Shown: positions 34,073 through 43,747 of the stretch, in pieces | Layout of the letters: each line of letters starts with the position of its first letter | Numbering within the stretch: the first letter of the stretch is position 1 | Assembly: GCF_025833875.1 (NCBI RefSeq) | Contig: NZ_JAOYOD010000001.1 | Span: forward strand, 806,001-870,000 | Origin: Reichenbachiella ulvae | GTDB lineage: Bacteria > Bacteroidota > Bacteroidia > Cytophagales > Cyclobacteriaceae | DNA length: 64,000 nucleotides | Direction of reading: 5' to 3' | Made by a program: the position numbers and the translations under genes | The notes under the pieces: model-generated | Seen by the model: only the letters and a program-made list of their open reading frames with translations | The model's database searches: none | Told to the model about the DNA's origin: nothing

Positions 34073-34696
34073 ATGAAAAAAAGAAGAGTTAGAAGCAAAC
34101 AGGCAAATCAGTTAATACATCTTAAGAATATCATCGCTTTTAGTGATTTGATGAAGGAGTCTGATGCCAATATCGTATATCTGGGTAAAGTAACTCAGTC
34201 GACCATTGATGGTATCACCGACATGATGGAAGAAAGTATGATAGAGCGCCAGGAGAGCAAGCAAACTACTAAGCGCGTTTATCATGTGATGATCGAGGCA
34301 CTTCAAAATATCTGTAAGCACGCAGATAGTACCGCAGAATATGCTTCTAATAGTCTGGAAGATGGTTTGGCCAAGGATGGTATTTTCTTGATTGGTCACA
34401 ATGAAGAGGAGTACTATGTAACTACAGGTAACCAGATTACTACTCAAAACACCATGCACCTGAGAGATACTTTGGATAAGATCAATGCTCTTGATAAGGA
34501 TGGTTTGAGAGAAATGCACAAGCAAGCCATGATGGAGGGTAGTATCTCAGATGTAGGGGGTGCCGGATTGGGTTTTATAGATATCAAGAAAAAAACAGGT
34601 ACCGAGTATGAGTACTATTTCGAGCCTTTGAGTCCAGATCATTGCTTCTTTATCCTGACCATCAGGATCTTAAAAGAATCGGTGAAGGATTTTTAA
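34073..34696 (+). CDS. siaB: SiaB-family protein kinase
   Basis: 207 residues from the ATG at 34073 (TTG at 34061 is an alternative). GHKL-fold kinase: the N-box reads HVMIEALQNICKHA and the ATP loop DVGGAGLGFIDIKKKTG. SiaB in Pseudomonas phosphorylates SiaC on a Ser/Thr residue, and the PP2C phosphatase SiaA reverses it. Here siaC follows 165 bp downstream, so partner and substrate are encoded together, and a degenerate PP2C protein is three genes on. First gene of the signalling island. Confidence 0.85.
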   Translation: MKKRRVRSKQANQLIHLKNIIAFSDLMKESDANIVYLGKVTQSTIDGITDMMEESMIERQESKQTTKRVYHVMIEALQNICKHADSTAEYASNSLEDGLAKDGIFLIGHNEEEYYVTTGNQITTQNTMHLRDTLDKINALDKDGLREMHKQAMMEGSISDVGGAGLGFIDIKKKTGTEYEYYFEPLSPDHCFFILTIRILKESVKDF

Positions 34697-34771
34697 ATCT
34701 TTAATTAGGTTTTTTGCTCAAAAACGAGGTTTACGAGATTCTCCTAATCGAAAAATAGGTAAAAAAGCCAG

Positions 34772-34802
34772 TTGTATCCAGGACTATACTTTTCTACATT
34801 TG
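34772..34802 (+). promoter_or_regulatory. Promoter of siaC and probably of the che island
   Basis: TTG (34772), 20 bp, TACATTTG (34795-34802): a full match to TTG-N19/20-TAnnTTTG. The leader of about 50 nt contains a GTAGGC / GCCTAC hairpin (34832-34848) 13 bp before the siaC start. Confidence 0.65.
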
Positions 34803-34861
34803 TAATAGCAGTAGAAAAGAATGTTTCACCGTAGGCAAAGGCCTACAAACCCGACTAGGCT

Positions 34862-35266
34862 ATGGATGGATATTACATTAGAGCTACAGGATCGACTCCC
34901 TCGATAGAGTTTAGCCCGGCAAAAGGTTTACTAGAGATTACGGGAGTGTCTACCCCCGATGACCCATTGAGTTTTTATGGGCATATTTTTAGTCTCTTAC
35001 ACGAATTTGAGGCGGTTAACAACAAAGAAATTGTGGTCAATTTTGGATTAAAGAATATGACTGGGTCTACCACCTATATTTATATTCTTGTCAAGAAGTT
35101 GATTTCCCTTCAGAACGAGAATCGTGAATTGATCTTCAATTGGTATTATGAGAAGAACAATGAAAAAATTCTCGAGACTGGAAAGGAGATCAGTCAGCAC
35201 TATCAGCACCCTTTTAATTTTATTGGAGTGTTCAAAATCAAAGAATCTTTAAGGCAAGCGAGCTAA
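34862..35266 (+). CDS. siaC: SiaC-family regulatory phosphoprotein (DUF1987)
   Basis: 134 residues. Begins with the family hallmark RATGSTPSIEFSPAKGLLEI and contains the MTGSTT loop (residues 66-71), at the place where Pseudomonas SiaC carries its phosphorylated Thr68. The C-terminus FNFIGVFKIKE is also typical. Unphosphorylated SiaC binds and activates a diguanylate cyclase (SiaD) in Pseudomonas; no cyclase is encoded in this window, so its target here may be different. Preceded by its own promoter. Confidence 0.87.
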   Translation: MDGYYIRATGSTPSIEFSPAKGLLEITGVSTPDDPLSFYGHIFSLLHEFEAVNNKEIVVNFGLKNMTGSTTYIYILVKKLISLQNENRELIFNWYYEKNNEKILETGKEISQHYQHPFNFIGVFKIKESLRQAS

Positions 35267-35327
35267 TCTTTGAATTAAAGGTGAATATTTTTCTTTCTGC
35301 TGCTATATTTAAGAAAAGAAAAATATT

Positions 35328-36647
35328 GTGAAGAGTAAGAATTACCTAACATTAGCTTTATTCGTTGCATTGCTGTCTACACAGGCAGTTGCGCAATCCA
35401 TTTCTAAAGAAGAACTTGACCAGCTGCAGAGCGATGCGTCCTCTGCGAGTTTGTATCTCATATTGATGATAGTCTTTCTGGTACTTTTGGTAGCAGGGGG
35501 GATTTTCGCCTTTATGAAAATCAGCAAACTGAAAGAAGTAGCTGATCAAACTCAATCCCTTAGGAAGCAATACCAGCATCAGATCAATCAGTTAAATGAA
35601 GAACTGAAAGATAGCAGAGTACAAGGTCAGGGACTTTATCAAAAACTGACTGCTCTAAGCGCTAAAAACAAGGAGATCAAAAAGGTTTTCAAAGATGCCT
35701 ACGACAAAGTGGTGGCTCAAAATGCTGAGATGAAAACCAAGTTGGGTGAAAAGCAGAAAGAAGGAAAGAATACTGAGATTGAGCAAATCTATGATAAGCT
35801 GGAAGATGCTCAGGCTATGGTGCTACATTCAGAAAAGATGGCTTCTCTGGGTCAGTTGACTGCTGGTATCGCTCACGAGATCAACAATCCGGTCAACTTT
35901 GTATCAAATGGTGTCAATTCAATCAAAGAGAATTTTGAAAAATATCAGCTCTTTATCCAGAACTATCGAACCGTTTGTGAACAAGAAACAATAGAGGAGG
36001 TGAAGAAACTCTACAAGTCAATCCGTGAGGATGATCAAGAGTACGAAGAGTTAAGGTCTCTTACTGAAGAATCTATTGATGATGTAAGCTATGGTACCAA
36101 TCGTATCACAGAAATTGTCAATGGCTTGAGAATCTTCTCTAGACAAGATGAGCATGAGGTAAAAGAAGCAGAAGTGGCTACTATTATCGATAATGCACTA
36201 TTGATCTTGAAGCCGAAGTATAAGAAGAAAGCCAAAATTCTTAAGGATTTCGATCACGGCCTAAAGGCTATCAAATGTTTGCCAGGTCAGCTGAATCAGG
36301 CTTTGGTTAACTTAATTGGTAATGCCGCTGATGCGATTGATTTTAAAGGGACTATTACCATTAGAACCATAGATCAGGATAAAGATCATGTTCAGATTCA
36401 GATCCAGGATGACGGTAAGGGGATTCCAGAGGAGGTTCGTAAGAAGATTTTTGATCCATTCTTCACAACAAAACCAGTAGGAAAAGGAACAGGATTGGGT
36501 CTATCCATTACTTATAGTATTATCGATAAGCATGGTGGAACTATCACTGTGGACAGTACAATAGGAAAGGGGACCATATTTACTGTGACCTTGCCAAAGC
36601 AAATCAAATTGAAAAAGCAACCTCGCGAATCAAAGAAATTTATATAA
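35328..36647 (+). CDS. Sensor histidine kinase with signal/TM region and long coiled coil
   Basis: 439 residues from a GTG start. A secretory-type N-terminus (to about 23), one membrane helix (about 41-63), a coiled coil (66-165), the DHp domain with His183 in [16 protein letters not shown], and a HATPase_c domain with N-box [22 protein letters not shown] and [13 protein letters not shown]. No PAS, Cache or HAMP domain, so the signal may come through a partner. This HEINNPV type is close to the NtrB-like kinases. 12 bp upstream of the response-regulator gene. Confidence 0.9.
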   Translation: MKSKNYLTLALFVALLSTQAVAQSISKEELDQLQSDASSASLYLILMIVFLVLLVAGGIFAFMKISKLKEVADQTQSLRKQYQHQINQLNEELKDSRVQGQGLYQKLTALSAKNKEIKKVFKDAYDKVVAQNAEMKTKLGEKQKEGKNTEIEQIYDKLEDAQAMVLHSEKMASLGQLTAGIAHEINNPVNFVSNGVNSIKENFEKYQLFIQNYRTVCEQETIEEVKKLYKSIREDDQEYEELRSLTEESIDDVSYGTNRITEIVNGLRIFSRQDEHEVKEAEVATIIDNALLILKPKYKKKAKILKDFDHGLKAIKCLPGQLNQALVNLIGNAADAIDFKGTITIRTIDQDKDHVQIQIQDDGKGIPEEVRKKIFDPFFTTKPVGKGTGLGLSITYSIIDKHGGTITVDSTIGKGTIFTVTLPKQIKLKKQPRESKKFI

Positions 36648-36659
36648 ACAAAAAGACCA

Positions 36660-37943
36660 GTGGCAGATTTATTAAACAGATCTTATAAAAATGATGTAGC
36701 TAAGAAGTATACGATTTTGTATGTGGATGACGAAGAGGTAAATCTTCGAGTCTTTAATCGTAACTTCAATAAGTTCTACAATGTCATTACTGCCATTGAC
36801 GCATTTGAGGCTCAAAATCTACTAGCCTCTAATTCGGTAGATCTCATCATGACAGACCAATGCATGCCACGCATGAATGGTTCGGAGCTGCTGATGAAAA
36901 TTGTCCCGCAATATCCTGATATTATTAGAATGATCATGACAGGCTTTAGTGATGAGCAGGATATCAGCGATGTAAAAGAAAAAGTGGGGCTGCATAAGTT
37001 CCTGAAAAAGCCATGGGATCCGACTCGCTTGAAAACGGAGTTTGATGAGGCCCTGGAGAAAAGAGCTCAGGCGCTTCAGAAGAAGAAACAAGTAAAGGCT
37101 GCATCTGAAAAAAAATCAAAGCCTGTCCCTCAAGAGGAAGTGGATTTGCTGGAATCTACCATGTCTTTGGTAGAAGGTGATTCTAAACAGCTGAAGGCTG
37201 AGATCAACGATTTGGTGAAAGATGCCAAGTCTAAGCGATCGGAATTTATGGATAGTGGCATCAACTATCTACTCAACTTGAAAGATTCCATGTTGCCAAT
37301 GCAGCAAGAAATCAAGTTGTTTACCGATGACGCATTCATCATATATGATAAAAATATTGTAAACAAAAATGGCTATTGGTTTGGAGAAGTAGATGATAGA
37401 GTGGTTATTGCTTCTTATCATTCTAATACCCATGTGAGAGAATCTTTGTCTCTGAATTCATTTGTAAGCGCTATGCTCAATGAGATAGTGTATAAAGAGC
37501 ATTGTACAGAGACTGATGAAATTATAAAAAACTTGTCGCACAAAGTGCTTACACGTTTTGTGGGTAAGAACAAGGAGAATACTTGTCCCCTGGAAATTGC
37601 AGTTCTTGTTTACGATAAGAATACAGATAAAGTGGCTCATTCAGGAGCACATCATGATCTGTTTTTTCTCAACGAAAATAATGAGTTCAAAGTGCTGATG
37701 GGAAATCAGGAAGTGATGGTTCCTGGTAAAACCATAGAGTATGATATCAATGTCATTGGTGCAGGGGATGCCAATGCACTTTATATGGTTCCTTTCAATG
37801 TGATTGAAGAAACCAACGACAAAAAGGAAGATACTGAAGCACTAAAAATGCTGTTGGGTGAAGTGTACAAATTACCATTTGGTATGCAGTCCAAAATGTT
37901 TAAAGACTATGGATACAGCAGTGTGATTGGTCTTAAGTTTTAA
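36660..37943 (+). CDS. Response regulator fused to a degenerate PP2C/SpoIIE-like domain (predicted pseudophosphatase)
   Basis: 427 residues from a GTG start. A receiver domain (1-130) with Asp23, Asp24, phospho-Asp66 (IMTDQCMPRMNGSELL), Thr94 and Lys116 and the KKPWDP motif of RpfG/HupR-type receivers. A Lys-rich coiled coil (140-200) leads to a PP2C-like domain (205-427). The active-site motifs of Bacteroidota SpoIIE phosphatases are replaced: D-I-V-S-G-D-F by KNIVNKNGYW (231-240), D-C-T-G-H-G by SYHSNTHVR (252-260), the SDG loop by MVPFNVIE (376-383) and the final DD motif by GYSSVIGLKF (418-427). Metal binding should be lost while the fold remains. Partner candidates are SiaC and SiaB. Confidence 0.85.
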   Translation: MADLLNRSYKNDVAKKYTILYVDDEEVNLRVFNRNFNKFYNVITAIDAFEAQNLLASNSVDLIMTDQCMPRMNGSELLMKIVPQYPDIIRMIMTGFSDEQDISDVKEKVGLHKFLKKPWDPTRLKTEFDEALEKRAQALQKKKQVKAASEKKSKPVPQEEVDLLESTMSLVEGDSKQLKAEINDLVKDAKSKRSEFMDSGINYLLNLKDSMLPMQQEIKLFTDDAFIIYDKNIVNKNGYWFGEVDDRVVIASYHSNTHVRESLSLNSFVSAMLNEIVYKEHCTETDEIIKNLSHKVLTRFVGKNKENTCPLEIAVLVYDKNTDKVAHSGAHHDLFFLNENNEFKVLMGNQEVMVPGKTIEYDINVIGAGDANALYMVPFNVIEETNDKKEDTEALKMLLGEVYKLPFGMQSKMFKDYGYSSVIGLKF

Positions 37944-37961
37944 GATAGAATAAGAAAGCGA

Positions 37962-38558
37962 ATGAGCGAGGATACAACTACGAATAAGGATACTCAGTCA
38001 CTAGATAAGTCGAAACTTTCTGAAGAAGAAAGATTGAAATTGATCAATGAGACGGCACAGGCGGTCAAAGAGATTAATAAGATTCAAGAAGAAAGTGGAG
38101 AGAACAAGGAACATGAAGAAACAATCATGTTGGTGGCTTTTGCTGTCGGAAATGAAGAGTATGCCGTTGCTATCGATCAGATCAAGGAAGTAGTGCCTTG
38201 TCCATCTATTGCCCCCATCCCTCAGGTGCCTCCATACATCATGGGTGTGTCGAACGTGAGAGGGAATGTTTTGGCGATTGTGGACTTAGCGGTTCGTTTT
38301 GGCTTGACGCCTGATGAAGTAGATGGAAGGTTTGTTTTGGTGATGAAAAGTGAGGAGCTTCGATTTGCCATCAACGTTAAATCTGTTCCAAATACGATGT
38401 TGGTAAAGAAAAGTGAAATTCTTCAGGCCAATAACATCATCAATCAGTCCACTTTAGGTTTGAACTATGTAAAAGGGATCATCAGAAAGGGACAAAAAAT
38501 AGTGGTATGGGTCGATATGTTGGACATCATGCAAAATGAGAATATAGGAGAGAATTAA
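37962..38558 (+). CDS. cheW: CheW adaptor (first)
   Basis: 198 residues: an acidic/charged N-terminal extension of about 50, then a CheW domain with VGNEEYAVAIDQIKEVV, IPQVPPYIMGVSNVRGNVL and VLVMKSEELRFAINV. Scaffold joining CheA to chemoreceptors. Directly upstream of the chemoreceptor gene (9 bp), so probably its dedicated adaptor. Confidence 0.92.
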   Translation: MSEDTTTNKDTQSLDKSKLSEEERLKLINETAQAVKEINKIQEESGENKEHEETIMLVAFAVGNEEYAVAIDQIKEVVPCPSIAPIPQVPPYIMGVSNVRGNVLAIVDLAVRFGLTPDEVDGRFVLVMKSEELRFAINVKSVPNTMLVKKSEILQANNIINQSTLGLNYVKGIIRKGQKIVVWVDMLDIMQNENIGEN

Positions 38559-38567
38559 TAGTAGCAT

Positions 38568-41500
38568 ATGTTAAGAGATATGAATATTAGAGGAAAGATG
38601 ATTTTCCTCGTGCTTGGAGTAGCTGTACTGATTTATGCAGTGGCACTCACCTATGCAGGTTACAATATGCGGCAGAAATCCATTCAAGATGCTGAGCAAT
38701 TGGTCAATTCGGTAGCAAGCGAAAAGTCCAATGAGATCAAAGCGCAGCTCGATGATGTGATGTCCTCTATCCGTTCGATGGCTGCTATAGTCAAATCTTA
38801 TGTAGATAAACCGGCTGAAGAAAGAAAAGAACTACAGGAAACCCTAATGTTCAATATCCTGGAGCAATATCCAATATATGAATCAACCTGGATGAGTTGG
38901 GAATTGTATGCGATTGATTCTACCTGGGAAAAGGGGTATGGGCGTGAACGAACCACCTGCTACATGGAAAATGGTCAAAGGAAAACGACCATTTCACTAC
39001 TCAATTTAGATGGTGATGTAGAGGGGAGTCTTTACCTCCAAACCAAGTTGGATAAGAAGGAAAATATTTCACCTCCCTATACCTATGATGACTATGATTT
39101 GAACTCTACGAAAGTCATTCTTGGTACTTCTCCTATAGTTCCGATTTTGGATGACAATGGTAGGTATCTGGGGATGATAGGTTCTGATATGTCATTGGCA
39201 CAATTCAAAGAAATGGCGGAGTTCGATAACTTCGAGAATGCTTATGCTTTTTTGGCTGCCTATGATGGGACTTTGGTCTCTCACCCGAATGAGGAATTGA
39301 TCAATACCAGTGTCAATGATTTAAAATTGAACAACTCCCTTGATGTCAGTATCATGGACCGGGTTGTTGGGGGAGATTTTACGCCCTTTACCGTATATGA
39401 CGAAGTATTGGGTGATAAGGTATATGTGGCGCTTTCGCCTATTTACATTGGTAGGTCTGAAGAACCCTGGCTGGTAGCTACGGTTGTACCCTACAGCGCG
39501 ATTACCGCTTCTTTTGTTTCTACCTTGATCAACACGGTGATTGTAGGAGTGATAGGCTTGATATTGCTTACTTACATTGTCTACAGCTATTCTAATCAGA
39601 TTACGGTTGCCATAGAGAGAACCCACCGCGCATTAGCGAACCTTTCAAAAGGTAAGTTGGATAACACTGAGTTAGAGGTTGATAATAAGAATAATGAACT
39701 CAGTCAGATGCAGACCTTACTCAGTAAGGTTATCGATGACATGAAAGCAAAAACTGAGTTCGCTACACTGATAGGTGAAGGGAATCTGGATACAGAATTT
39801 TCCGCTTCAAGTGAGGGAGATCAGTTAGGTCATGCCTTATTGACCATGCGTCGTAATTTGAAAGTGGCTCTGGATGATATCAGCAATGTAATTGTAGAAG
39901 CGGGTGAAGAAGGAAAGCTGTCTTCTAGAATATATACAGATGACAAAGTAGGAGCCTGGTTAGGTTTGGGTGAAAGAATTAACAATTTGATAGAATCTTT
40001 CTACAAGCCGATGATGCGTTTTAATAGAATCATGCAGGCCATGTCGACGGGTGATCTCACTATGCGCTATACTGATGCAGCGGCTGGCGATATCAAGAAG
40101 ATGTCTCAAAACCTTAATTTGGCATTGGAAAACATTGATGGATTGATACATCAGATTTCTCAAAGTGCCATGTTTGTCGATGAGTCATCGATTGAGATGT
40201 TGTCCTCTAGTGAGGAAATGAGTACCAATACCAGAGAGATTGCCTCAGCGATTTCTCAAATGAGTCATGGCGCTCAAACTCAGGTATCTAAGGTAGACGA
40301 ATCATCCAATCTCATTGAGACGATTTTGGCTTCATCCAATGAGATGGGCCAGAAAGCAGAGACCATTAACTCTGTGGCTAAACTTGGTTTGGAAAGTAGT
40401 GAGAAAGGGAAGGATATGATTAATAAGGTCATGTTCAATATGGGAGACATCTCTGCTTTCTCGAGTCAAACCAATGATTCGATCAATGTCCTGGCAGAAC
40501 GTTCAAAAGAGATAGCCAGAGTGTTGGGCGTGATTACAGATATTGCCTCTCAGACTAACCTTTTAGCACTGAATGCAGCGATTGAAGCTGCACAGGCAGG
40601 AGATGCAGGTCGCGGGTTCGCAGTAGTAGCTGAGGAAATTAGAAAATTGGCGGAGGATTCGCGCAAATCAGCACAAGAAATTGAGACTTTGATCAATGAC
40701 GTGCAATCGGATACCCTGGAGGCTACCAAAGTCATTGATGTCATGATGGCAAGTGTGAAAAGTGGGGAAGAGACGAGTAAAGAAGCTGCGGAGGTATTTA
40801 CGCATATCTTGAACTCCTCTAATGAAACACTGAGCTATTCAGAAGAAATTCTGAATTCGGCCAAGGAGCAAACAGAAGGAATCAACAATGTAGTGTCGAT
40901 TATCGAAGGAGTGGTAGTGATAGCTGAGCAAACGGCGGCAGGAACCGAAGAGGTGGCTAGTTCAGCCACAGAGCTTTCTTCTGGTATGGAGACTTACAAC
41001 GAAAAGTCTCAAAAACTCGCAGAGATTGCTGAAACCCTGAAGGAAGGAATCAGCATGGTGAAACTGTCGGGAACCGCGTCTGAAAACACTGCCATTTTCA
41101 AAATGAAGGAGGCCTATGAAAAGGAGAAATACCTACTAGACGCACTCTTGAATTACATGCCAGATAGAATTTACTTTAAAGATTTAGATAGTAAATTCTT
41201 GAGAAATTCTGTTTCTCATGCCGAGCAGTTTGGATTTGATGATCCAGCCAAATTGGTTGGAAAGAGTGACTTTGATTTCTTTGGTGAGCATGCGAAGCAA
41301 GCCTATAATGATGAGCAGAATATCATTAAAACAGGTCAGCCTTTATTGAATCAAATTCAGAGAGAAGACTTGCAGGATGGTGAAATTGCTTATGGTTCTA
41401 CCACCAAAATGCCTCTTTATGATCTCGATGGCAACATTGTGGGTACGTTTGGTATTACCAGAGACGTCACGGACTTAAAAGAGTCAGAGATTAAATCTGC

Positions 41501-41915
41501 CGAAATCGCTGAAGAATTGAAAATGAAGGAGCTGGCATACCAAAAGGAAAAATCTCTGCTTGATGCTCTTTTAGATTATATGCCTGATGCCATTTACTTC
41601 AAAGATTTGAACAGCAAATTTATCAGGGCGAGTAAATCGGTCGCTCAGTATTTTGGACTGAATGACGCACAAGAAATTATTGGTAAATCGGATTTTGACT
41701 TCTCTGACAATGCTCAGGAGGCCTATGAAGGAGAGCAGGCAATTATCAAAAGTGGTAAGCCAAGTATGAATGTCATCTCTGAAGAGAAGAACCCTGACGG
41801 TAGTGTCAGAGTGGTATCAAATACCAAAATGCCATTGAAAGACAAGGATGGAAACATCATCGGTACAATGGGTATTTCCAGAGATATTACGGATAATATT
41901 GATAAAGAAGACTAA
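38568..41915 (+). CDS. Methyl-accepting chemotaxis protein with Cache sensor and two C-terminal PAS domains
   Basis: 1115 residues. N-terminal helix (about 14-35), a periplasmic double-Cache domain (about 40-310; contains [20 protein letters not shown] and [19 protein letters not shown]), a second helix (about 318-344), HAMP-type repeats to about 520, and the signalling hairpin with the tip [20 protein letters not shown] (from about 658). Beyond the signalling domain are two related PAS domains (about 850-975 and 990-1110; paired motifs [20 protein letters not shown] and [20 protein letters not shown]). PAS domains normally precede the HAMP. This order would put a soluble sensor near the array membrane-distal end. 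Confidence 0.9.
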   Translation: MLRDMNIRGKMIFLVLGVAVLIYAVALTYAGYNMRQKSIQDAEQLVNSVASEKSNEIKAQLDDVMSSIRSMAAIVKSYVDKPAEERKELQETLMFNILEQYPIYESTWMSWELYAIDSTWEKGYGRERTTCYMENGQRKTTISLLNLDGDVEGSLYLQTKLDKKENISPPYTYDDYDLNSTKVILGTSPIVPILDDNGRYLGMIGSDMSLAQFKEMAEFDNFENAYAFLAAYDGTLVSHPNEELINTSVNDLKLNNSLDVSIMDRVVGGDFTPFTVYDEVLGDKVYVALSPIYIGRSEEPWLVATVVPYSAITASFVSTLINTVIVGVIGLILLTYIVYSYSNQITVAIERTHRALANLSKGKLDNTELEVDNKNNELSQMQTLLSKVIDDMKAKTEFATLIGEGNLDTEFSASSEGDQLGHALLTMRRNLKVALDDISNVIVEAGEEGKLSSRIYTDDKVGAWLGLGERINNLIESFYKPMMRFNRIMQAMSTGDLTMRYTDAAAGDIKKMSQNLNLALENIDGLIHQISQSAMFVDESSIEMLSSSEEMSTNTREIASAISQMSHGAQTQVSKVDESSNLIETILASSNEMGQKAETINSVAKLGLESSEKGKDMINKVMFNMGDISAFSSQTNDSINVLAERSKEIARVLGVITDIASQTNLLALNAAIEAAQAGDAGRGFAVVAEEIRKLAEDSRKSAQEIETLINDVQSDTLEATKVIDVMMASVKSGEETSKEAAEVFTHILNSSNETLSYSEEILNSAKEQTEGINNVVSIIEGVVVIAEQTAAGTEEVASSATELSSGMETYNEKSQKLAEIAETLKEGISMVKLSGTASENTAIFKMKEAYEKEKYLLDALLNYMPDRIYFKDLDSKFLRNSVSHAEQFGFDDPAKLVGKSDFDFFGEHAKQAYNDEQNIIKTGQPLLNQIQREDLQDGEIAYGSTTKMPLYDLDGNIVGTFGITRDVTDLKESEIKSAEIAEELKMKELAYQKEKSLLDALLDYMPDAIYFKDLNSKFIRASKSVAQYFGLNDAQEIIGKSDFDFSDNAQEAYEGEQAIIKSGKPSMNVISEEKNPDGSVRVVSNTKMPLKDKDGNIIGTMGISRDITDNIDKED

Positions 41916-41933
41916 GAATAGAAGATCAACCTT

Positions 41934-42683
41934 ATGGTAATCACAGTTATAAATCAAAAAGGAGGAACAGGAAAGACCACTACTTCGGTCAACTTAGGGT
42001 GTGCACTCGCTCTTAAGAAGAAGAAGGTGTTGATGTTAGACCTGGATCCACAGGGAAACCTGAGTTACTGGATGGGAATTAGTGATCCTGAAACGACCAT
42101 GGCAGAGGTCATGATGGGGGAAGCAAATCTTTCAGATGTTTTGGTGGACAAGGAGGGGGTAGATATTGCTCCTTCAGACATGAGATTATCAGATGTAGAG
42201 ATCAATATTGCCAGTGCTGATTCTAGAGAATCTATACTCAAGAAGCAGATCAAGAGCATCAAGGATAATTATGATTATGTGATCATTGATTGTCCTCCCT
42301 CTTTATCCTTGTTGACTGTAAATGCCCTGACGGCTACTGATAGAGTGATTGTCCCATTGCAAATGGAAGTTTTGAGTTTGCAAGGTTTGGATCAAATAGT
42401 CAATAATATCAACCGAATCAAAGAGGTATTGAATGATGAGATACAGATTTTGGGACTGTTGCCTGTGATGGTAGATAGTAGAAGGAATCTGAGCAGAGAG
42501 ATACATGAGTTTATTGAGGAAAATTATGATCTCAATATTTTCAAAAGTAAGATCAGAAGTAATGTGCGGGTAAGCGAAGCTCCATCTTTTGGGGAGAGTG
42601 TGTTGAGTTATGCGCCGAGTTCCAATGGAGCGGTGGATTATAAAGCCTTCGCTAAAGAGATTTTAAGCTTAACAAAGAATTAG
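41934..42683 (+). CDS. ParA-family ATPase (chemotaxis-cluster type)
   Basis: 249 residues. Deviant Walker A VINQKGGTGKTTTSVNLG, switch I LMLDLDPQGNLSYWMG, switch II YVIIDCPPSLSLLT and the C-terminal EAPSFGESVLSYAPSS of ParA/Soj proteins. No HTH, no ParB gene near. It sits within the che genes, 4 bp before a CheW with a basic tail. ParA homologues in such clusters (ParC in Vibrio, PpfA in Rhodobacter) position chemosensory arrays, the likely role here. Confidence 0.9.
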   Translation: MVITVINQKGGTGKTTTSVNLGCALALKKKKVLMLDLDPQGNLSYWMGISDPETTMAEVMMGEANLSDVLVDKEGVDIAPSDMRLSDVEINIASADSRESILKKQIKSIKDNYDYVIIDCPPSLSLLTVNALTATDRVIVPLQMEVLSLQGLDQIVNNINRIKEVLNDEIQILGLLPVMVDSRRNLSREIHEFIEENYDLNIFKSKIRSNVRVSEAPSFGESVLSYAPSSNGAVDYKAFAKEILSLTKN

Positions 42684-42687
42684 CGTT

Positions 42688-43731
42688 ATGCCACTAGGAA
42701 AGAATTTGAAGAAAGACACTTTGATTCCATCTGAAAAGAAGGAAGAGAAAAAAGAATCTGTGGCTAAGAAAAAGACAGAAGCTAAAGCTAAGTCAAAACC
42801 TAAGGCCAAAAAGGAAACAACTACCAAAAAAGTAGCTGCAAAAGCTAAAGCTGCTCCAAAACCAAAAGCCAAGAAAAAAGTAGCTTCTAAGAAAACTGCT
42901 CCTAAAAAGGTAAGTGAAGAGACTAAAGTAGCTCCTAAGGAGGTTGCACAAGAGCAACAAACAAAAGAAGAACCTCAGATGACTCCTGGTCAATTGGCTG
43001 CACTTGCTGTGGCAGAAGCGGATAGGATTAAAGCTGAAGAAGAGGCCAATAAAACAGAAGAGGTGGTAGAAGAAGAAGTGCATGACGAACCGGAGATAGT
43101 ACCAGCAGTATCGCCTTATGAGAAAGAGTATTATCCGGCAGCAAAATATGAGCAGGATAGAGAATTAATTAGAAAGAAAATTGGAACGGTCAAATATTTG
43201 ACCGAGGAGGAGTATCAGGAAAAGCAGAGGCTGAAGGCCAAATTTGATCAAGAGATTAAAGGTTATGCAGGAAAGGAAATTCAGCTGATTGTTTTCCAAA
43301 TGGGAGATGAAAAGTATGCCATCGAAATTGATAGAATCAAAGAGGTGGTGCCCACTCCTCGAATATCCAAAATCCCACATGCGCCAAGTTTTATCAAAGG
43401 GGTGAGTAATGTCAGGGGAACCGTGATGGTGATCTTGGACTTAGGCCAAAAGTTTGGACTGGACACCAGTGAGAACCTAAAAGAATTTGTTTTGGTGATT
43501 CAAAGCAAGGAATTCAAGGCGGGTATATTAGTGGATGAGGTGCCTTTGACTGTAAAGGTCAACGGAGACAACATCGTAAGTTCTTCGGGATTGTTGAGGA
43601 ATACCTCTCTGGATGAGACATACATCAAAGGAATCATTAAAGGAGAAGAAGATATGATCATCTTCATAGATATAGTGGAACTCGTGCAAGAAGACGAGGT
43701 GAGTATTATTTCCCAATCATTGTTGGGCTAA
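42688..43731 (+). CDS. CheW-like protein with Lys/Ala/Pro-rich histone-H1-like N-terminal tail
   Basis: 347 residues. The first 95 are a low-complexity tail of K, A, P and T (segments such as KAKSKPKAKKETTTKKV and KPKAKKKVASKKTAPKK). Next comes an acidic stretch (about 105-145, EEVVEEEVHDEPEIVP), then a helical linker and a CheW domain from about residue 196 (FQMGDEKYAIEIDRIKEVV, SFIKGVSNVRGTVMVILDLG). The tail could bind DNA or nucleoid directly. With the adjacent ParA (4 bp) it recalls ParP, the CheW-like partner of ParC in Vibrio. The DNA-binding idea is inference. Confidence 0.85.
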   Translation: MPLGKNLKKDTLIPSEKKEEKKESVAKKKTEAKAKSKPKAKKETTTKKVAAKAKAAPKPKAKKKVASKKTAPKKVSEETKVAPKEVAQEQQTKEEPQMTPGQLAALAVAEADRIKAEEEANKTEEVVEEEVHDEPEIVPAVSPYEKEYYPAAKYEQDRELIRKKIGTVKYLTEEEYQEKQRLKAKFDQEIKGYAGKEIQLIVFQMGDEKYAIEIDRIKEVVPTPRISKIPHAPSFIKGVSNVRGTVMVILDLGQKFGLDTSENLKEFVLVIQSKEFKAGILVDEVPLTVKVNGDNIVSSSGLLRNTSLDETYIKGIIKGEEDMIIFIDIVELVQEDEVSIISQSLLG

Positions 43732-43747
43732 GTAAATATTAAAGACA

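Noticed and set aside
34073..35266. SiaD-type diguanylate cyclase in the Sia region
   Set aside because: Searched by eye for a GGDEF motif in the window proteins; none seen. The Sia output here is therefore unknown.
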